From NCBI RefSeq assembly GCF_028369295.1, contig NZ_JAQMYP010000063.1:1-57026 (forward strand): DNA of 57,026 nt, written 5' to 3'. The translations under genes were made by a program, and so were the position numbers. Source of the DNA: Streptomyces sp. HD (GTDB taxonomy: Bacteria > Actinomycetota > Actinomycetes > Streptomycetales > Streptomycetaceae). Below, piece after piece: positions 8,507 through 16,256 of the stretch. The notes below the pieces were generated by a model. It was not told the DNA's origin and searched no databases. It saw only the letters and a list, made by a program, of their open reading frames with translations. How positions within the stretch are numbered: position 1 is the stretch's first letter; the number at the start of each line of letters is the position of its first letter.

Positions 8507-9148
8507 CTACGGCTCAAGCAAGCGCGGTGACAACGCCCCGCACGGCACCAGATCCACCTCGGCCCCCGCATCCCGCAGATCCGTCAGCACCAGCTCGTCG
8601 TACATCAACAGCCCGGACTGCTCGGGCCACATGACCGCCCACAGCCACATCCCGAGCGCCTCCCCCGCGAACACGGCACGATCGTCGGGCGTGCCCGACA
8701 CATGCCACAGCGGCGTCGGCCGCCCGGCGGCGAGGACCTTGGCCTGGGGCGGCTTCTCGACGTTCAGGTACGGCCCCGGGTCCGGGCCGTCGATGCCCGC
8801 GTAACGCGCACCGAGACCGACACTGAGTTCCTCGGCGACCAGGATCATCTCGCCCATACCGCCGAGCGGCCCCGGCCCGGAGCAGGCCACGGCGGTCGCG
8901 CGGCCACCGCTGCGGTCGTCGCCGGCGCTGGCGACACCCGTGAACAGCCAGCCGATCGGCAGCGGCCACGGCATCCACACCGGCACCCGTGTGCGATGCA
9001 CCACGACACTGAGGGCCTCGACGCTGGGCGGGATCACGGGCTGCACCGGATGAACGGTGCCGTGCACATCGCATTGCCAGGTGTCGGCGAATAGTCCGGG
9101 AGCCCTGACCCGGCCACCACACTTCGGGCAACTGGGTTCGCCCCTCAT
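8507..9148 (-). CDS. DUF6758-like hypothetical protein with zinc-ribbon N-terminus
   Basis: A 213-residue soluble protein of unknown function. The N-terminus has a CPKC pair (Cys7, Cys10) followed by Cys26 and His residues (WQCDVHGTVH), suggesting a small zinc-binding ribbon. The rest is a mixed alpha/beta domain with the runs PWPLPIGWLFTGV and LLMYDELVLTDLRDAG. From memory it belongs to the actinobacterial family DUF6758; I could not check. It starts with ATG and has a poor RBS. It is divergent from the MFS gene. Confidence 0.75.
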   Translation of the reverse strand: MRGEPSCPKCGGRVRAPGLFADTWQCDVHGTVHPVQPVIPPSVEALSVVVHRTRVPVWMPWPLPIGWLFTGVASAGDDRSGGRATAVACSGPGPLGGMGEMILVAEELSVGLGARYAGIDGPDPGPYLNVEKPPQAKVLAAGRPTPLWHVSGTPDDRAVFAGEALGMWLWAVMWPEQSGLLMYDELVLTDLRDAGAEVDLVPCGALSPRLLEP

Positions 9149-9237
9149 AGGGCCCCACGGTCCTACCCCAGGTGCGTCACGTCAAGGACGATCACCCGTC
9201 CGGGCGGAACCCGCTCGCCGAGGCAACCGGATGCCCT

Positions 9238-9274
9238 TTGCATTATTTAGCCTACCTAACTTAATATGTGTATA
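9238..9274 (+). promoter_or_regulatory. promoter with iron-box-like operator, leaderless start
   Basis: TTGCAT (9238-9243) and TTAATA (9261-9266) are spaced by 17 bases, placing the transcription start at about the ATG at 9274, so the mRNA may be leaderless (no RBS is visible). Between the two hexamers, 9247-9264 read on the minus strand is TTAAGTTAGGTAGGCTAA. Its first ten bases match the DmdR/IdeR iron box (TTAGGTTAGG...) at 9 of 10 positions, but the second half matches poorly. Iron repression is therefore a hypothesis. Confidence 0.45.
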
Positions 9275-10485
9275 TGCCATCTACATCTCTGCTGCGGCAG
9301 CCGAAGGCCGTGTGGGCGACCGCCGGCGCGTCCGTCGTCGCCTTCATGGGCATCGGACTCGTCGACCCGATCCTGCCGTCCATCGCCGGCGGCCTGCACG
9401 CCACACCCGGCCAGGTCTCCCTGCTCTTCACCTCGTACTTCCTCATCACCGCCGTGGCGATGCTGCTCACCGGCTTCGTCTCCAGCCGGATCGGCGGCCG
9501 CAGGACCCTGCTGCTCGGCCTCGCGTTCGTGGTCGTCTTCGCCGGGCTCGCGGGCACGTCCGGCTCGGTCGGCGAACTGGTCGGGTTCCGGGCGGGCTGG
9601 GGGCTCGGCAACGCGCTCTTCGTCTCCACGGCCCTCGCGGTCATCGTCGGCGCGGCGGCGGGCGGCAGTGCGGCGGCGATCCTGCTGTACGAGTCCGCCC
9701 TCGGCCTCGGCATGGCCTGCGGCCCGCTGCTGGGCGCACTGCTCGGAGACGCCAGCTGGCGCTACCCGTTCTTCGGTACGGCCTTCCTGATGGCCGTCGG
9801 CTTCCTGTGCATCGCGGTGTTCCTGAAGGAGCAGCCGAAGCCGGCCCGCAAGACCTCGATCCTTGACCCGATCAGGGCGCTCGGCCACGGCGGTCTGGCG
9901 TCGGCGGCGGTCTCGGCGTTCTTCTACAACTACACGTTCTTCACCGTGCTGGCCTTCACGCCGTTCGTGCTGGACATGAGCCCCTACCGGTCGGGCGCGG
10001 TGTTCTTCGCCTGGGGTGTGCTGCTCGCCGTGTTCTCGGTGATCGTGGCCCCGCGCATGCAGGAGCGGTTCGGCTCGCTCAACGTGCTGGGCGGGTCGCT
10101 GGTGCTGCTCGCCGTGGACGTACTGGTCCTCGGGTACGGCGACCACGCCACCGCCGTCGTCTGCACGATCCTGTCCGGCGCGTTCATCGGCGTGAACAAC
10201 ACCGTCTACACGGAGCTGGCGCTCGGCGTCTCGGACGCGCCGCGCCCCGTGGCGAGCGCGGGCTACAACTTCGTGCGCTGGTTCGCGGCGGCGGCCGCGC
10301 CCTTCTTCGCGCCGAGGATCGAGGAGTGGACCGGCAGCGTCCGCCTGCCGTTCGTGGTGGCGGCGGTCACCGCCGTCGCGGGCGCCGTCGTGGTCGTCGT
10401 ACGGCGGAAGGCGCTCGCGCACGATGCCGAGGAACTGGTGACGCGGCATGCGACGGAGGACAGTGTCACCGTGTTCGCCAACTGA
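9274..10485 (+). CDS. MFS transporter
   Basis: A 403-residue major facilitator superfamily protein with about twelve hydrophobic helices. It carries the MFS motif-A-like loop SSRIGGRRTLLLG between helices 2 and 3 and an acidic DP pair in helix 1 (GLVDPILPSI), typical of drug:H+ antiporters. The likely job is export of a small molecule. If the overlapping iron-box-like site is real, a siderophore or metal-related substrate would be a reasonable guess. An alternative GTG start lies two codons upstream (9268). It is transcribed away from the DUF6758-like gene and convergent with the SUFU-domain gene. Confidence 0.88.
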   Translation: MPSTSLLRQPKAVWATAGASVVAFMGIGLVDPILPSIAGGLHATPGQVSLLFTSYFLITAVAMLLTGFVSSRIGGRRTLLLGLAFVVVFAGLAGTSGSVGELVGFRAGWGLGNALFVSTALAVIVGAAAGGSAAAILLYESALGLGMACGPLLGALLGDASWRYPFFGTAFLMAVGFLCIAVFLKEQPKPARKTSILDPIRALGHGGLASAAVSAFFYNYTFFTVLAFTPFVLDMSPYRSGAVFFAWGVLLAVFSVIVAPRMQERFGSLNVLGGSLVLLAVDVLVLGYGDHATAVVCTILSGAFIGVNNTVYTELALGVSDAPRPVASAGYNFVRWFAAAAAPFFAPRIEEWTGSVRLPFVVAAVTAVAGAVVVVVRRKALAHDAEELVTRHATEDSVTVFAN

Positions 10486-10515
10486 CAGTTTTCGGCCACC
10501 GGTTGGTGAGGTTCC

Positions 10516-11100
10516 TCACCCCAGCGGGACGGATGTGCGGGCGGGGTCCCGCAGGTCCGTCCCGCTCGTCAGCCAGCGTTCCTGGAGGGCCTGGGCGCCG
10601 TGGACGCGCTTCCAGGCGGCCTCGTTCGGGGTCATCGGCAGCAACGGCAGGAATCGGACCGGGTCGAGGGGCTCGTCGAGTTCCAGGTCCTCGACCAGGC
10701 CGCCCGGTTCGGCCACCAGGACCGAGGTGAATGGGGCGCCGGGCCACAGCGGCTCGCCGACGTCGAGCGAGGCGCCGGGGGCCACGATCACGCCCTCGAC
10801 CTGCGGGGACGCGGCAAGTACGGCGAGCGGGCGGAGCACCTTGTCGGTGTCGGCCGGGCCCGGGCGGACCGAGAGGACCAGCTCAACGCGGGGGCCCTTG
10901 ACCGGGTCGGCGACCATCGCCGTGGGGTCGCTCATGGGCTGCGCGGACATGCCGAGCGTGGCGTAGCGGACGATGTCCCCGTCCTGGAAACGGAGCACCT
11001 CGATGCGGTCCGTACCGAGGAAGGTGACCGCCGCGCGAGCGTCCGGTTCGCCCAGCGCGGTGCGCAACCGGGCCTCGACCAGTGGAAGAACATCAGCCAT
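10516..11100 (-). CDS. suppressor-of-fused (SUFU) domain protein
   Basis: A 194-residue cytoplasmic protein. Its sequence (IVRYATLGMSAQPM near the middle, VLVAEPGGLVEDLEL, and a C-terminal FLPLLPMTPNEAAWKRVHG) fits the bacterial SUFU-domain family. Members often occur as immunity proteins for toxins or as solitary housekeeping-like genes; here no toxin is adjacent, so no such role is claimed. The ATG at 11100 has no good RBS. The gene is divergent from the corA leader. Confidence 0.7.
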   Translation of the reverse strand: MADVLPLVEARLRTALGEPDARAAVTFLGTDRIEVLRFQDGDIVRYATLGMSAQPMSDPTAMVADPVKGPRVELVLSVRPGPADTDKVLRPLAVLAASPQVEGVIVAPGASLDVGEPLWPGAPFTSVLVAEPGGLVEDLELDEPLDPVRFLPLLPMTPNEAAWKRVHGAQALQERWLTSGTDLRDPARTSVPLG

Positions 11101-11302
11101 GCCGCGAGCATAGAACTCGTCAGTACCGGGCAAAGCAGCGCCTTGACACTTCAGTCGGCTGATACTCTTGCCCGGTGTTCGGGGCAGCACGCAGAAGCGT
11201 CGCGATCGAGTCCCAACGCTGATGAAAACTCCCCTACGGGGAACCCCACACGGGGTATGGAACGTCCCTCACGAGGGACCGGCCGGAGGAGGTGGGGCTG
11301 TC

Positions 11303-11350
11303 ATGGATCGAAGTCGACCGTGCAGTACCACTCGCTCTTCCCGCCGCTGA
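11303..11350 (+). CDS. possible 15-codon leader peptide (uORF)
   Basis: ATG to TGA, encoding MDRSRPCSTTRSSRR. It is preceded by a very strong Shine-Dalgarno sequence (GGAGGAGG at 11285-11292, with a further G-rich run to the spacer). Five of 15 residues are Arg and the codons include several that are rare in Streptomyces (CGA twice, AGT twice, TCT, ACT). An in-frame ATG at 11222 would extend it to 42 residues but has no RBS. Its translation could control the corA leader structure, or it may be chance. Confidence 0.35.
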   Translation: MDRSRPCSTTRSSRR

Positions 11351-11422
11351 TGTAGCTGATCCGGCTGTTCCGCTCCGGCTGACCGCCGTCCTTTCACGCT
11401 CGCGTCCTCCCACGGAAGAGCA

Positions 11423-11469
11423 CTTCGTTTCGCTTTGCCTGATCGGTCCGATCTGAATCAGCAACGAAG
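11423..11469 (+). promoter_or_regulatory. imperfect stem-loop in the corA leader
   Basis: CTTCGTT (11423-11429) pairs with AACGAAG (11463-11469) and CTGAT (11439-11443) with ATCAG (11457-11461), around an apical GATCGG-T-CCGATC palindrome. There is no T-run, so it is more likely a folded regulatory element or attenuator than a simple terminator. Confidence 0.45.
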
Positions 11470-11607
11470 CCCACCACCGCAACGGTGCGGTGCTCCCCGC
11501 TTTGTGGACGTGCCAAACATCCTGAGGTCAGGACGTCCCCATTCCGGGCAGTTCCAACCGAGCTGTGGCCCTACCCGCTTCGTTGCCCGTTGCGAAGGAG
11601 CCTGCTC

Positions 11608-12723
11608 ATGTCGATGATCCGCGACCTGCGTGCCGTGGTCCGCCCGTCCCGCGTCTCGCTGCGCAAGGACAACGGCGCCTACGACACCACCCGCGCCCCC
11701 GGGACGCCCTCGGCCGTCGTCGACTGCGCCGTCTACCGAAACGGCGCCCGGGTCGAGACCCCCAAGCCGCTGACCCCGCACGAGGCGATGCGCCAGGTGC
11801 GGCGGGACGGGGGGTTCGTGTGGATCGGCCTGCACGAGCCGACCGAGGCCGAATTCTCCGGTATCGCCGGTGAGTTCGGACTGCACCCGCTGGCCGTCGA
11901 GGACGCGGTCCAGGCCCACCAGCGGCCGAAGCTGGAGCGCTACGACGACTCCCTGTTCACCGTCTTCAAGACCATCCACTACGTCGAGCACGACGAACTC
12001 ACCGCCAACAGCGAGATCGTCGAGACCGGCGAGGTCATGTGCTTCACCGGACGGGACTTCTTCATCACCGTCCGGCACGGCGGGCAGGGCTCGCTGCGGG
12101 CCCTCAGGCACCGGCTGCAGGACGACCCCGAGCTGCTCGCCAAGGGCCCGTCGGCCGTGCTGCACGCGATCGCCGACCACGTCGTCGACGGGTACGTCGC
12201 GGTCGCCGACGCCGTGCAGGACGACATCGACGAGGTGGAGACCGAGGTCTTCTCGCCGGGCCGCAAGGGCACGCCGCGCGGTACGGACGCGGGCCGGATC
12301 TACCAACTCAAGCGCGAGGTCCTGGAGTTCAAGCGCGCCGTGGCGCCGCTGCTGCGCCCCATGCAGTTGCTGAGCGAGCGGCCGATGCGGCTGATCGACC
12401 CGGACATCCAGAAGTACTTCCGCGATGTCGCCGACCACGTCGCGCGCGTGCACGAACAGGTCGTCGGCTTCGACGAGCTCCTCAACTCGATCCTCCAGGC
12501 CAACCTCGCGCAGGCGTCGGTCGCGCAGAACGAGGACATGCGGAAGATCACCTCGTGGGCCGCGATCATCGCCGTACCGACGATGGTCTGCGGTGTGTAC
12601 GGCATGAACTTCGACTACATGCCCGAGACGCACTGGAAGTACGGCTACCCGGTGATCATGAGCGTCACGGTCGCCATCTGTCTGGGCATCCACCGCACGC
12701 TCAAGCGCAACGGATGGCTCTGA
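11608..12723 (+). CDS. corA: CorA-family magnesium/cobalt transporter
   Basis: A 371-residue CorA-type channel for divalent cations. The long N-terminal cytoplasmic domain (to about residue 305) contains the coiled helices of the funnel. Two C-terminal transmembrane helices follow, and the signature GMN motif lies at the end of the first (VCGVYGMNFDYMPE). The periplasmic loop residues MPE replace the more common MPE(L) form and are normal. The ATG at 11608 has the RBS GAAGGAG 7 bases upstream. The two positive residues at the C-terminus (LKRNGWL) are typical. It forms a cluster with the MgtE-like/DUF1003 pair further downstream. Confidence 0.93.
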   Translation: MSMIRDLRAVVRPSRVSLRKDNGAYDTTRAPGTPSAVVDCAVYRNGARVETPKPLTPHEAMRQVRRDGGFVWIGLHEPTEAEFSGIAGEFGLHPLAVEDAVQAHQRPKLERYDDSLFTVFKTIHYVEHDELTANSEIVETGEVMCFTGRDFFITVRHGGQGSLRALRHRLQDDPELLAKGPSAVLHAIADHVVDGYVAVADAVQDDIDEVETEVFSPGRKGTPRGTDAGRIYQLKREVLEFKRAVAPLLRPMQLLSERPMRLIDPDIQKYFRDVADHVARVHEQVVGFDELLNSILQANLAQASVAQNEDMRKITSWAAIIAVPTMVCGVYGMNFDYMPETHWKYGYPVIMSVTVAICLGIHRTLKRNGWL

Positions 12724-12755
12724 CCGGCCCGGACACGGCTGGATAGGCTTGGGCC

Positions 12756-13271
12756 ATGACAAGCGAGCTGCTCGACCAGGCCCTCGTCGAGGAGGCCACC
12801 AAGAAGTCCGGCCTCATCTGGGTCAAGGCGCCCGGTCACCCGGCCCGTGCCCTGTGGCACGTGTGGCACGAGGGTGCCGCGTGCCTCGTGGGCGACGGCC
12901 CGGGCGAGCAGCCGCTGACGGGGCTGGCCGACGGTGCCGGGGCCGAGGTGACGGTCCGCAGCAAGGACAAGGGCGGCCGGCTGGTCTCCTGGTCGGCGAA
13001 GGTCGTCGAGCTCAGCTCCGGCTCCGAGCAGTGGGAGGCGACGGTCGCCGAGCTGAAGGGCAAGCGCCTCAACGCCCCCGACGGCGAGGCCATGCCGGCC
13101 CGCTGGGCCCGCGAGTGCCGGGTGCTGCGCCTGGAACCGACGGGCACCACCGCCGCACTGCCGGACGACTCCTTGGCCGAGGCGCCGCTGCCCTCCCCGG
13201 CGACGACCCGTCAGCCGATCCCCGCCGGGCTTCCGCGGCTGCTGCTGAAGAAGAAGAAGCGGCGCCGCTAG
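12756..13271 (+). CDS. hypothetical protein with basic C-terminus
   Basis: A 171-residue soluble protein. The first ~125 residues look like a compact beta-rich domain (GLIWVKAPGHPARALWHVW, then ACLVGDGPGEQPLTGL and an EVTVRSKDKGGRLVSW strand), which may resemble FMN-binding split-barrel proteins but I cannot be sure. The tail is Pro-rich and ends in a basic cluster (LLKKKKRRR). It starts 33 bases after corA on the same strand, so it may be co-transcribed. Weak RBS. Function unknown. Confidence 0.75.
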   Translation: MTSELLDQALVEEATKKSGLIWVKAPGHPARALWHVWHEGAACLVGDGPGEQPLTGLADGAGAEVTVRSKDKGGRLVSWSAKVVELSSGSEQWEATVAELKGKRLNAPDGEAMPARWARECRVLRLEPTGTTAALPDDSLAEAPLPSPATTRQPIPAGLPRLLLKKKKRRR

Positions 13272-13350
13272 GGCTTGTCGGCTGTTCGCGCGCCGCCCGG
13301 CGCACCTCCGGCGCCGCCGGGGCGCACTGCCACCGCCCGTCCGGCGTCGG

Positions 13351-14103
13351 TCAGGACGTCGGCAGTTGCTTGCCGTAGTCCACCGTCTCGTCCTTGCCCG
13401 GCTGCTCCAGGGCGAAGTCCTCGCCCCAGGACGCGAAGGTCAGGGTGCCCGCGCCGCCCGCCCGGGTCAGGCTGAGGGGGTAGGGGGTGCCCTCCAGGGA
13501 GACGTCGAGGGTGCCGCCGGAACCCTTGTCGCCGGTGATGCGGATGGTGCGAGTGCCCGCCTGCTCGTGGTGGCCGTCGGTGGCCAGGGTGCCGTGCAGG
13601 GTCAGCAGACCGTCGAGGAGCACGTCCTTCTCCGTGAAGCCGCTGAACTTCTTGTACGACGGATCGCCCTGCGGCACCCGCACGAACTTGCCGCCCAGCT
13701 TGTCCGCGACAGCCGCGTCCGCCTTGCCGCCGGCCGCCCCGTCCGCATGGCTCCAGAAACCGGCGTCCGCCTTCAGATACAGCTGCTCGCCGATCCGCAG
13801 CAACTGGAACGTCGCCCCCTGCGCGGTGACCGACCCCGTCGCGCCGTCGGCCTTCAGCTGCATGTCGAGCTTGTAGGTACGCCCGCTGGTCGCCACGCTC
13901 CCGGACAGCCGCACCGCCGTCGCGGAGTCGGCTGCCGCGCGGGACTTGCGCTGGATCTCGGCGGCCGGCAGCTTGCCCACCCCGTTGGTGCCCTCGTCGG
14001 GGTCCTCGCTGCATCCCGTCAGCCCCGTCCCCGACACGACCAGGGCGCAGAGGGCGCTCAAGAGCGCGGCCCGTCGAGTACGACCCTGGGGAATCGCAGT
14101 CAC
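13351..14103 (-). CDS. LppX/LprG-like lipoprotein
   Basis: A 250-residue secreted lipoprotein. The signal peptide ends in the lipobox LTGC with Cys31. The mature part (AVRLSGSVATSGRTYKLDMQL, FQLLRIGEQLYLKADAGFW, and LTLTRAGG-type strands) fits the LppX_LprAFG lipoprotein fold, which in mycobacteria carries lipids across the envelope. It starts with GTG at 14103. It is convergent with the preceding gene; the 79-base gap is GC-rich and starts with GGGCTTGTCGGCTG, vaguely similar to the end of the MITE-like element at 40204. Confidence 0.82.
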   Translation of the reverse strand: MTAIPQGRTRRAALLSALCALVVSGTGLTGCSEDPDEGTNGVGKLPAAEIQRKSRAAADSATAVRLSGSVATSGRTYKLDMQLKADGATGSVTAQGATFQLLRIGEQLYLKADAGFWSHADGAAGGKADAAVADKLGGKFVRVPQGDPSYKKFSGFTEKDVLLDGLLTLHGTLATDGHHEQAGTRTIRITGDKGSGGTLDVSLEGTPYPLSLTRAGGAGTLTFASWGEDFALEQPGKDETVDYGKQLPTS

Positions 14104-14337
14104 AGGTGGGACTGCCTTTCTGTCGAGTGACGTGAGCGGCGTACCGCAGCGTACCCGGGCCGCACGGCCCCGGCGGAGCCAGTCCGTCCGGACCGCTCAC
14201 CAGGGCATATCGGATCCGGACGGGCTAGCCTGAAGCCCACCCGAGCGGGCAATTCGGAAATGCGGCACAGTCCGCGGAACCGCACAGCAACACGGCAGTA
14301 CGGCAACACCGCACTCGCATGCAAAGGAGCCTCAGCC

Positions 14338-15627
14338 ATGGCAGCCGGCGCTCCCCGGGTCTTCGTCTCGCACCTCGCCGGCGTCGCCGCCTTCGACCCG
14401 AACGGCGACCAGGTGGGCCGGGTCCGCGATCTGGTCGTCATGCTGCGCGTCGCCCGGCGCCCTCCGCGGCTGCTCGGCCTCGTCGTCGAGCTCAGTACCC
14501 GGCGCCGCATCTTCCTGCCCATGACCCGCGTGACCAGCATCGAGTCCGGCCAGGTCATCACCACCGGCGTGCTCAACGTCCGCCGCTTCGAGCAGCGTCC
14601 CACCGAGCGCCTCGTCTTCGGCGAACTGCTCGACCGGCGCGTGACGCTCGTCGAGACCGGCGAGGAGGTCACCGTACTCGACCTGTCGGTGCACCAGCTG
14701 CCGGCCCGCCGGGACTGGGAGATCGACAAAGTGTTCGTACGCAAGGGCGGCAGGAGCGGTACCTTCCGACGCGCCAAGGGCGAGTCGCTGACGGTCGAGT
14801 GGTCTGCCGTCACCGGCTTCTCCGCGGAGGAGAAAGGGCAGGGCGCCGAGAGCCTGCTGGCCACCTTCGAGCAGCTGCGCCCCGCCGACCTCGCCAACGT
14901 CCTGCACCACCTCTCCCCCAAGCGCCGGGCCGAGGTCGCCGCGGCCCTCGACGACGACCGCCTCGCCGACGTACTCGAAGAGCTTCCGGAGGACGACCAG
15001 ATCGAGATCCTCGGCAAGCTGAAGGAGGAGCGCGCCGCGGACGTCCTGGAGGCCATGGACCCGGACGACGCGGCCGACCTGCTCGGCGAGCTCCCGGAGG
15101 ACGACCAGGAGCGGCTGCTGAGCCTGATGCAGCCCGCCGACGCGGCCGACATGCGCCGCCTGATGGCGTACGAGGAGCACACGGCCGGCGGTCTGATGAC
15201 GACGGAACCGATCATCCTGCGCCCCGACGCCACCGTCGCCGACGCCCTCGCCCGCGTCCGCAACCCCGACCTCTCCCCCGCCCTCGCCGCCCAGGTCTAC
15301 GTCTGCCGCCCGCCCGACGAGACGCCGACCGGCAAGTACCTCGGCACGGTCCACTTCCAGCGCCTGCTGCGCGACCCGCCGTACACCCTGGTCAGCTCGC
15401 TGCTCGACGAGGCCCTCGAAGCCCTGGATCCGGATGCCACGCTGCCCGTCGTCGCCGGGTTCTTCGCGACGTACGACATGGTCGCGGCGCCCGTCGTGGA
15501 CGAGTCCGGGTCGCTGCTGGGCGCGGTGACCGTGGACGACGTACTGGACCACCTGCTGCCCGAGGACTGGCGGGAGACGGAGTTCCACCTGGACGAGGGC
15601 GAGGGGGTGGCCGCCCATGGCTCCTGA
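14338..15627 (+). CDS. MgtE N-domain/CBS protein lacking the membrane channel
   Basis: A 429-residue cytoplasmic protein. In order: a PRC-barrel-like N-terminal segment (VFVSHLAGVAAFDPNGDQVG), a second barrel half around 85-170, an MgtE_N superhelical domain (about 175-290, with repeated DDxADVLEELPEDDQ units), and two CBS domains (about 295-425, GGLMTTEPIILRPD). In MgtE these domains sense Mg2+, but the transmembrane domain is absent. It starts with ATG, RBS AAAGGAGC. It overlaps the DUF1003 gene by 11 bases, so the two are coupled. The likely role is as a Mg2+-sensing regulatory subunit; partner unknown. Confidence 0.88.
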   Translation: MAAGAPRVFVSHLAGVAAFDPNGDQVGRVRDLVVMLRVARRPPRLLGLVVELSTRRRIFLPMTRVTSIESGQVITTGVLNVRRFEQRPTERLVFGELLDRRVTLVETGEEVTVLDLSVHQLPARRDWEIDKVFVRKGGRSGTFRRAKGESLTVEWSAVTGFSAEEKGQGAESLLATFEQLRPADLANVLHHLSPKRRAEVAAALDDDRLADVLEELPEDDQIEILGKLKEERAADVLEAMDPDDAADLLGELPEDDQERLLSLMQPADAADMRRLMAYEEHTAGGLMTTEPIILRPDATVADALARVRNPDLSPALAAQVYVCRPPDETPTGKYLGTVHFQRLLRDPPYTLVSSLLDEALEALDPDATLPVVAGFFATYDMVAAPVVDESGSLLGAVTVDDVLDHLLPEDWRETEFHLDEGEGVAAHGS

Positions 15628-16213
15628 GCGCGAGGGCGGACGCGAGCGCGTGGTGTCGGGCGCGACCGCGGCCTCCCGGGGGCCTCGCACCCGGCTCGAC
15701 CAGCCCCGTCCGCCGCGCCGCCGGATCCTGCCCGAGTGGGACCCGGAGGCCTTCGGGCGGCTCTCGGAGCGCGTCGCGCGCTTCATCGGCACCGGGCGGT
15801 TCCTCGTCTGGATGACGGTCGTGATCGTCGTGTGGGTGCTGTGGAACATCGCCGCACCGAGCGACCTGCGCTGGGACGAGTACCCGTTCATCTTTCTCAC
15901 CCTGGTCCTGTCCCTGCAGGCCTCCTACGCCGCCCCGCTGATCCTGCTCGCGCAGAACCGGCAGGACGACCGCGACCGGGTCAATCTCGAACAGGACCGT
16001 AGGCAGAACGAGCGGTCCATCGCCGACACCGAGTACCTGACCCGCGAGATCGCCGCGCTGCGCATCGGGCTCGGGGAGGTCGCGACCCGCGACTGGATGC
16101 GCTCGGAGCTGCAGGATGTGATGAAGGAGCTGGAGGACCGGCACAACGGTCACCACGAGCACGGGGTATTCCCGGCAGATCGGTCGCACGGACGTGACGT
16201 AGACGACCGCTGA
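15617..16213 (+). CDS. DUF1003 membrane protein
   Basis: A 198-residue membrane protein with two adjacent transmembrane helices (LVWMTVVIVVWVLWNI and FIFLTLVLSLQASYAAPLIL) and the DUF1003 motif APLILLAQNRQDDRDR followed by a coiled-coil-like cytoplasmic tail. The His/Asp-rich end (HNGHHEHG) might bind metal. The ATG at 15617 is preceded by GAGGGGGTGG within the upstream gene. The pairing with the MgtE-N/CBS protein is also found in M. tuberculosis, suggesting a complex in Mg2+ handling (inference). Confidence 0.88.
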   Translation: MAPEREGGRERVVSGATAASRGPRTRLDQPRPPRRRILPEWDPEAFGRLSERVARFIGTGRFLVWMTVVIVVWVLWNIAAPSDLRWDEYPFIFLTLVLSLQASYAAPLILLAQNRQDDRDRVNLEQDRRQNERSIADTEYLTREIAALRIGLGEVATRDWMRSELQDVMKELEDRHNGHHEHGVFPADRSHGRDVDDR

Positions 16214-16256
16214 CAGGCTTTCCGGGGCATGGCTACCGCGCCGTACCATCGTCCTT

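Larger units (their letters stand above)
11101..11607 (+). promoter_or_regulatory. long structured 5' leader of corA
   Basis: A 507-base region before corA. TTGACA at 11143-11148 is a perfect -35, but the nearest -10 (TACTCT, 11163-11168) is only 14 bases away. Downstream come serial short hairpins (CTCCCC/GGGGA, CCCC/GGGG, GTCCCTCACGAGGGAC at 11231-11280), a possible short ORF at 11303-11350, a hairpin at 11423-11469 and another (CCTGAGGTCAGG) at 11521-11532. The corA RBS GAAGGAG is at 11594-11600. It does not match the M-box or ydaO riboswitch consensus that I know. Confidence 0.5.

Noticed and set aside
11222..11350. 42-codon version of the corA leader ORF
   Set aside because: The ATG at 11222 has no Shine-Dalgarno sequence and most of the frame lies in the serial hairpins; only the downstream ATG at 11303 has a good RBS.
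13262..13350. Possible second MITE copy between two convergent genes
   Set aside because: Only the short phrase GGGCTTGTCGGCTG resembles the element end at 40204; there is no matching inverted end.
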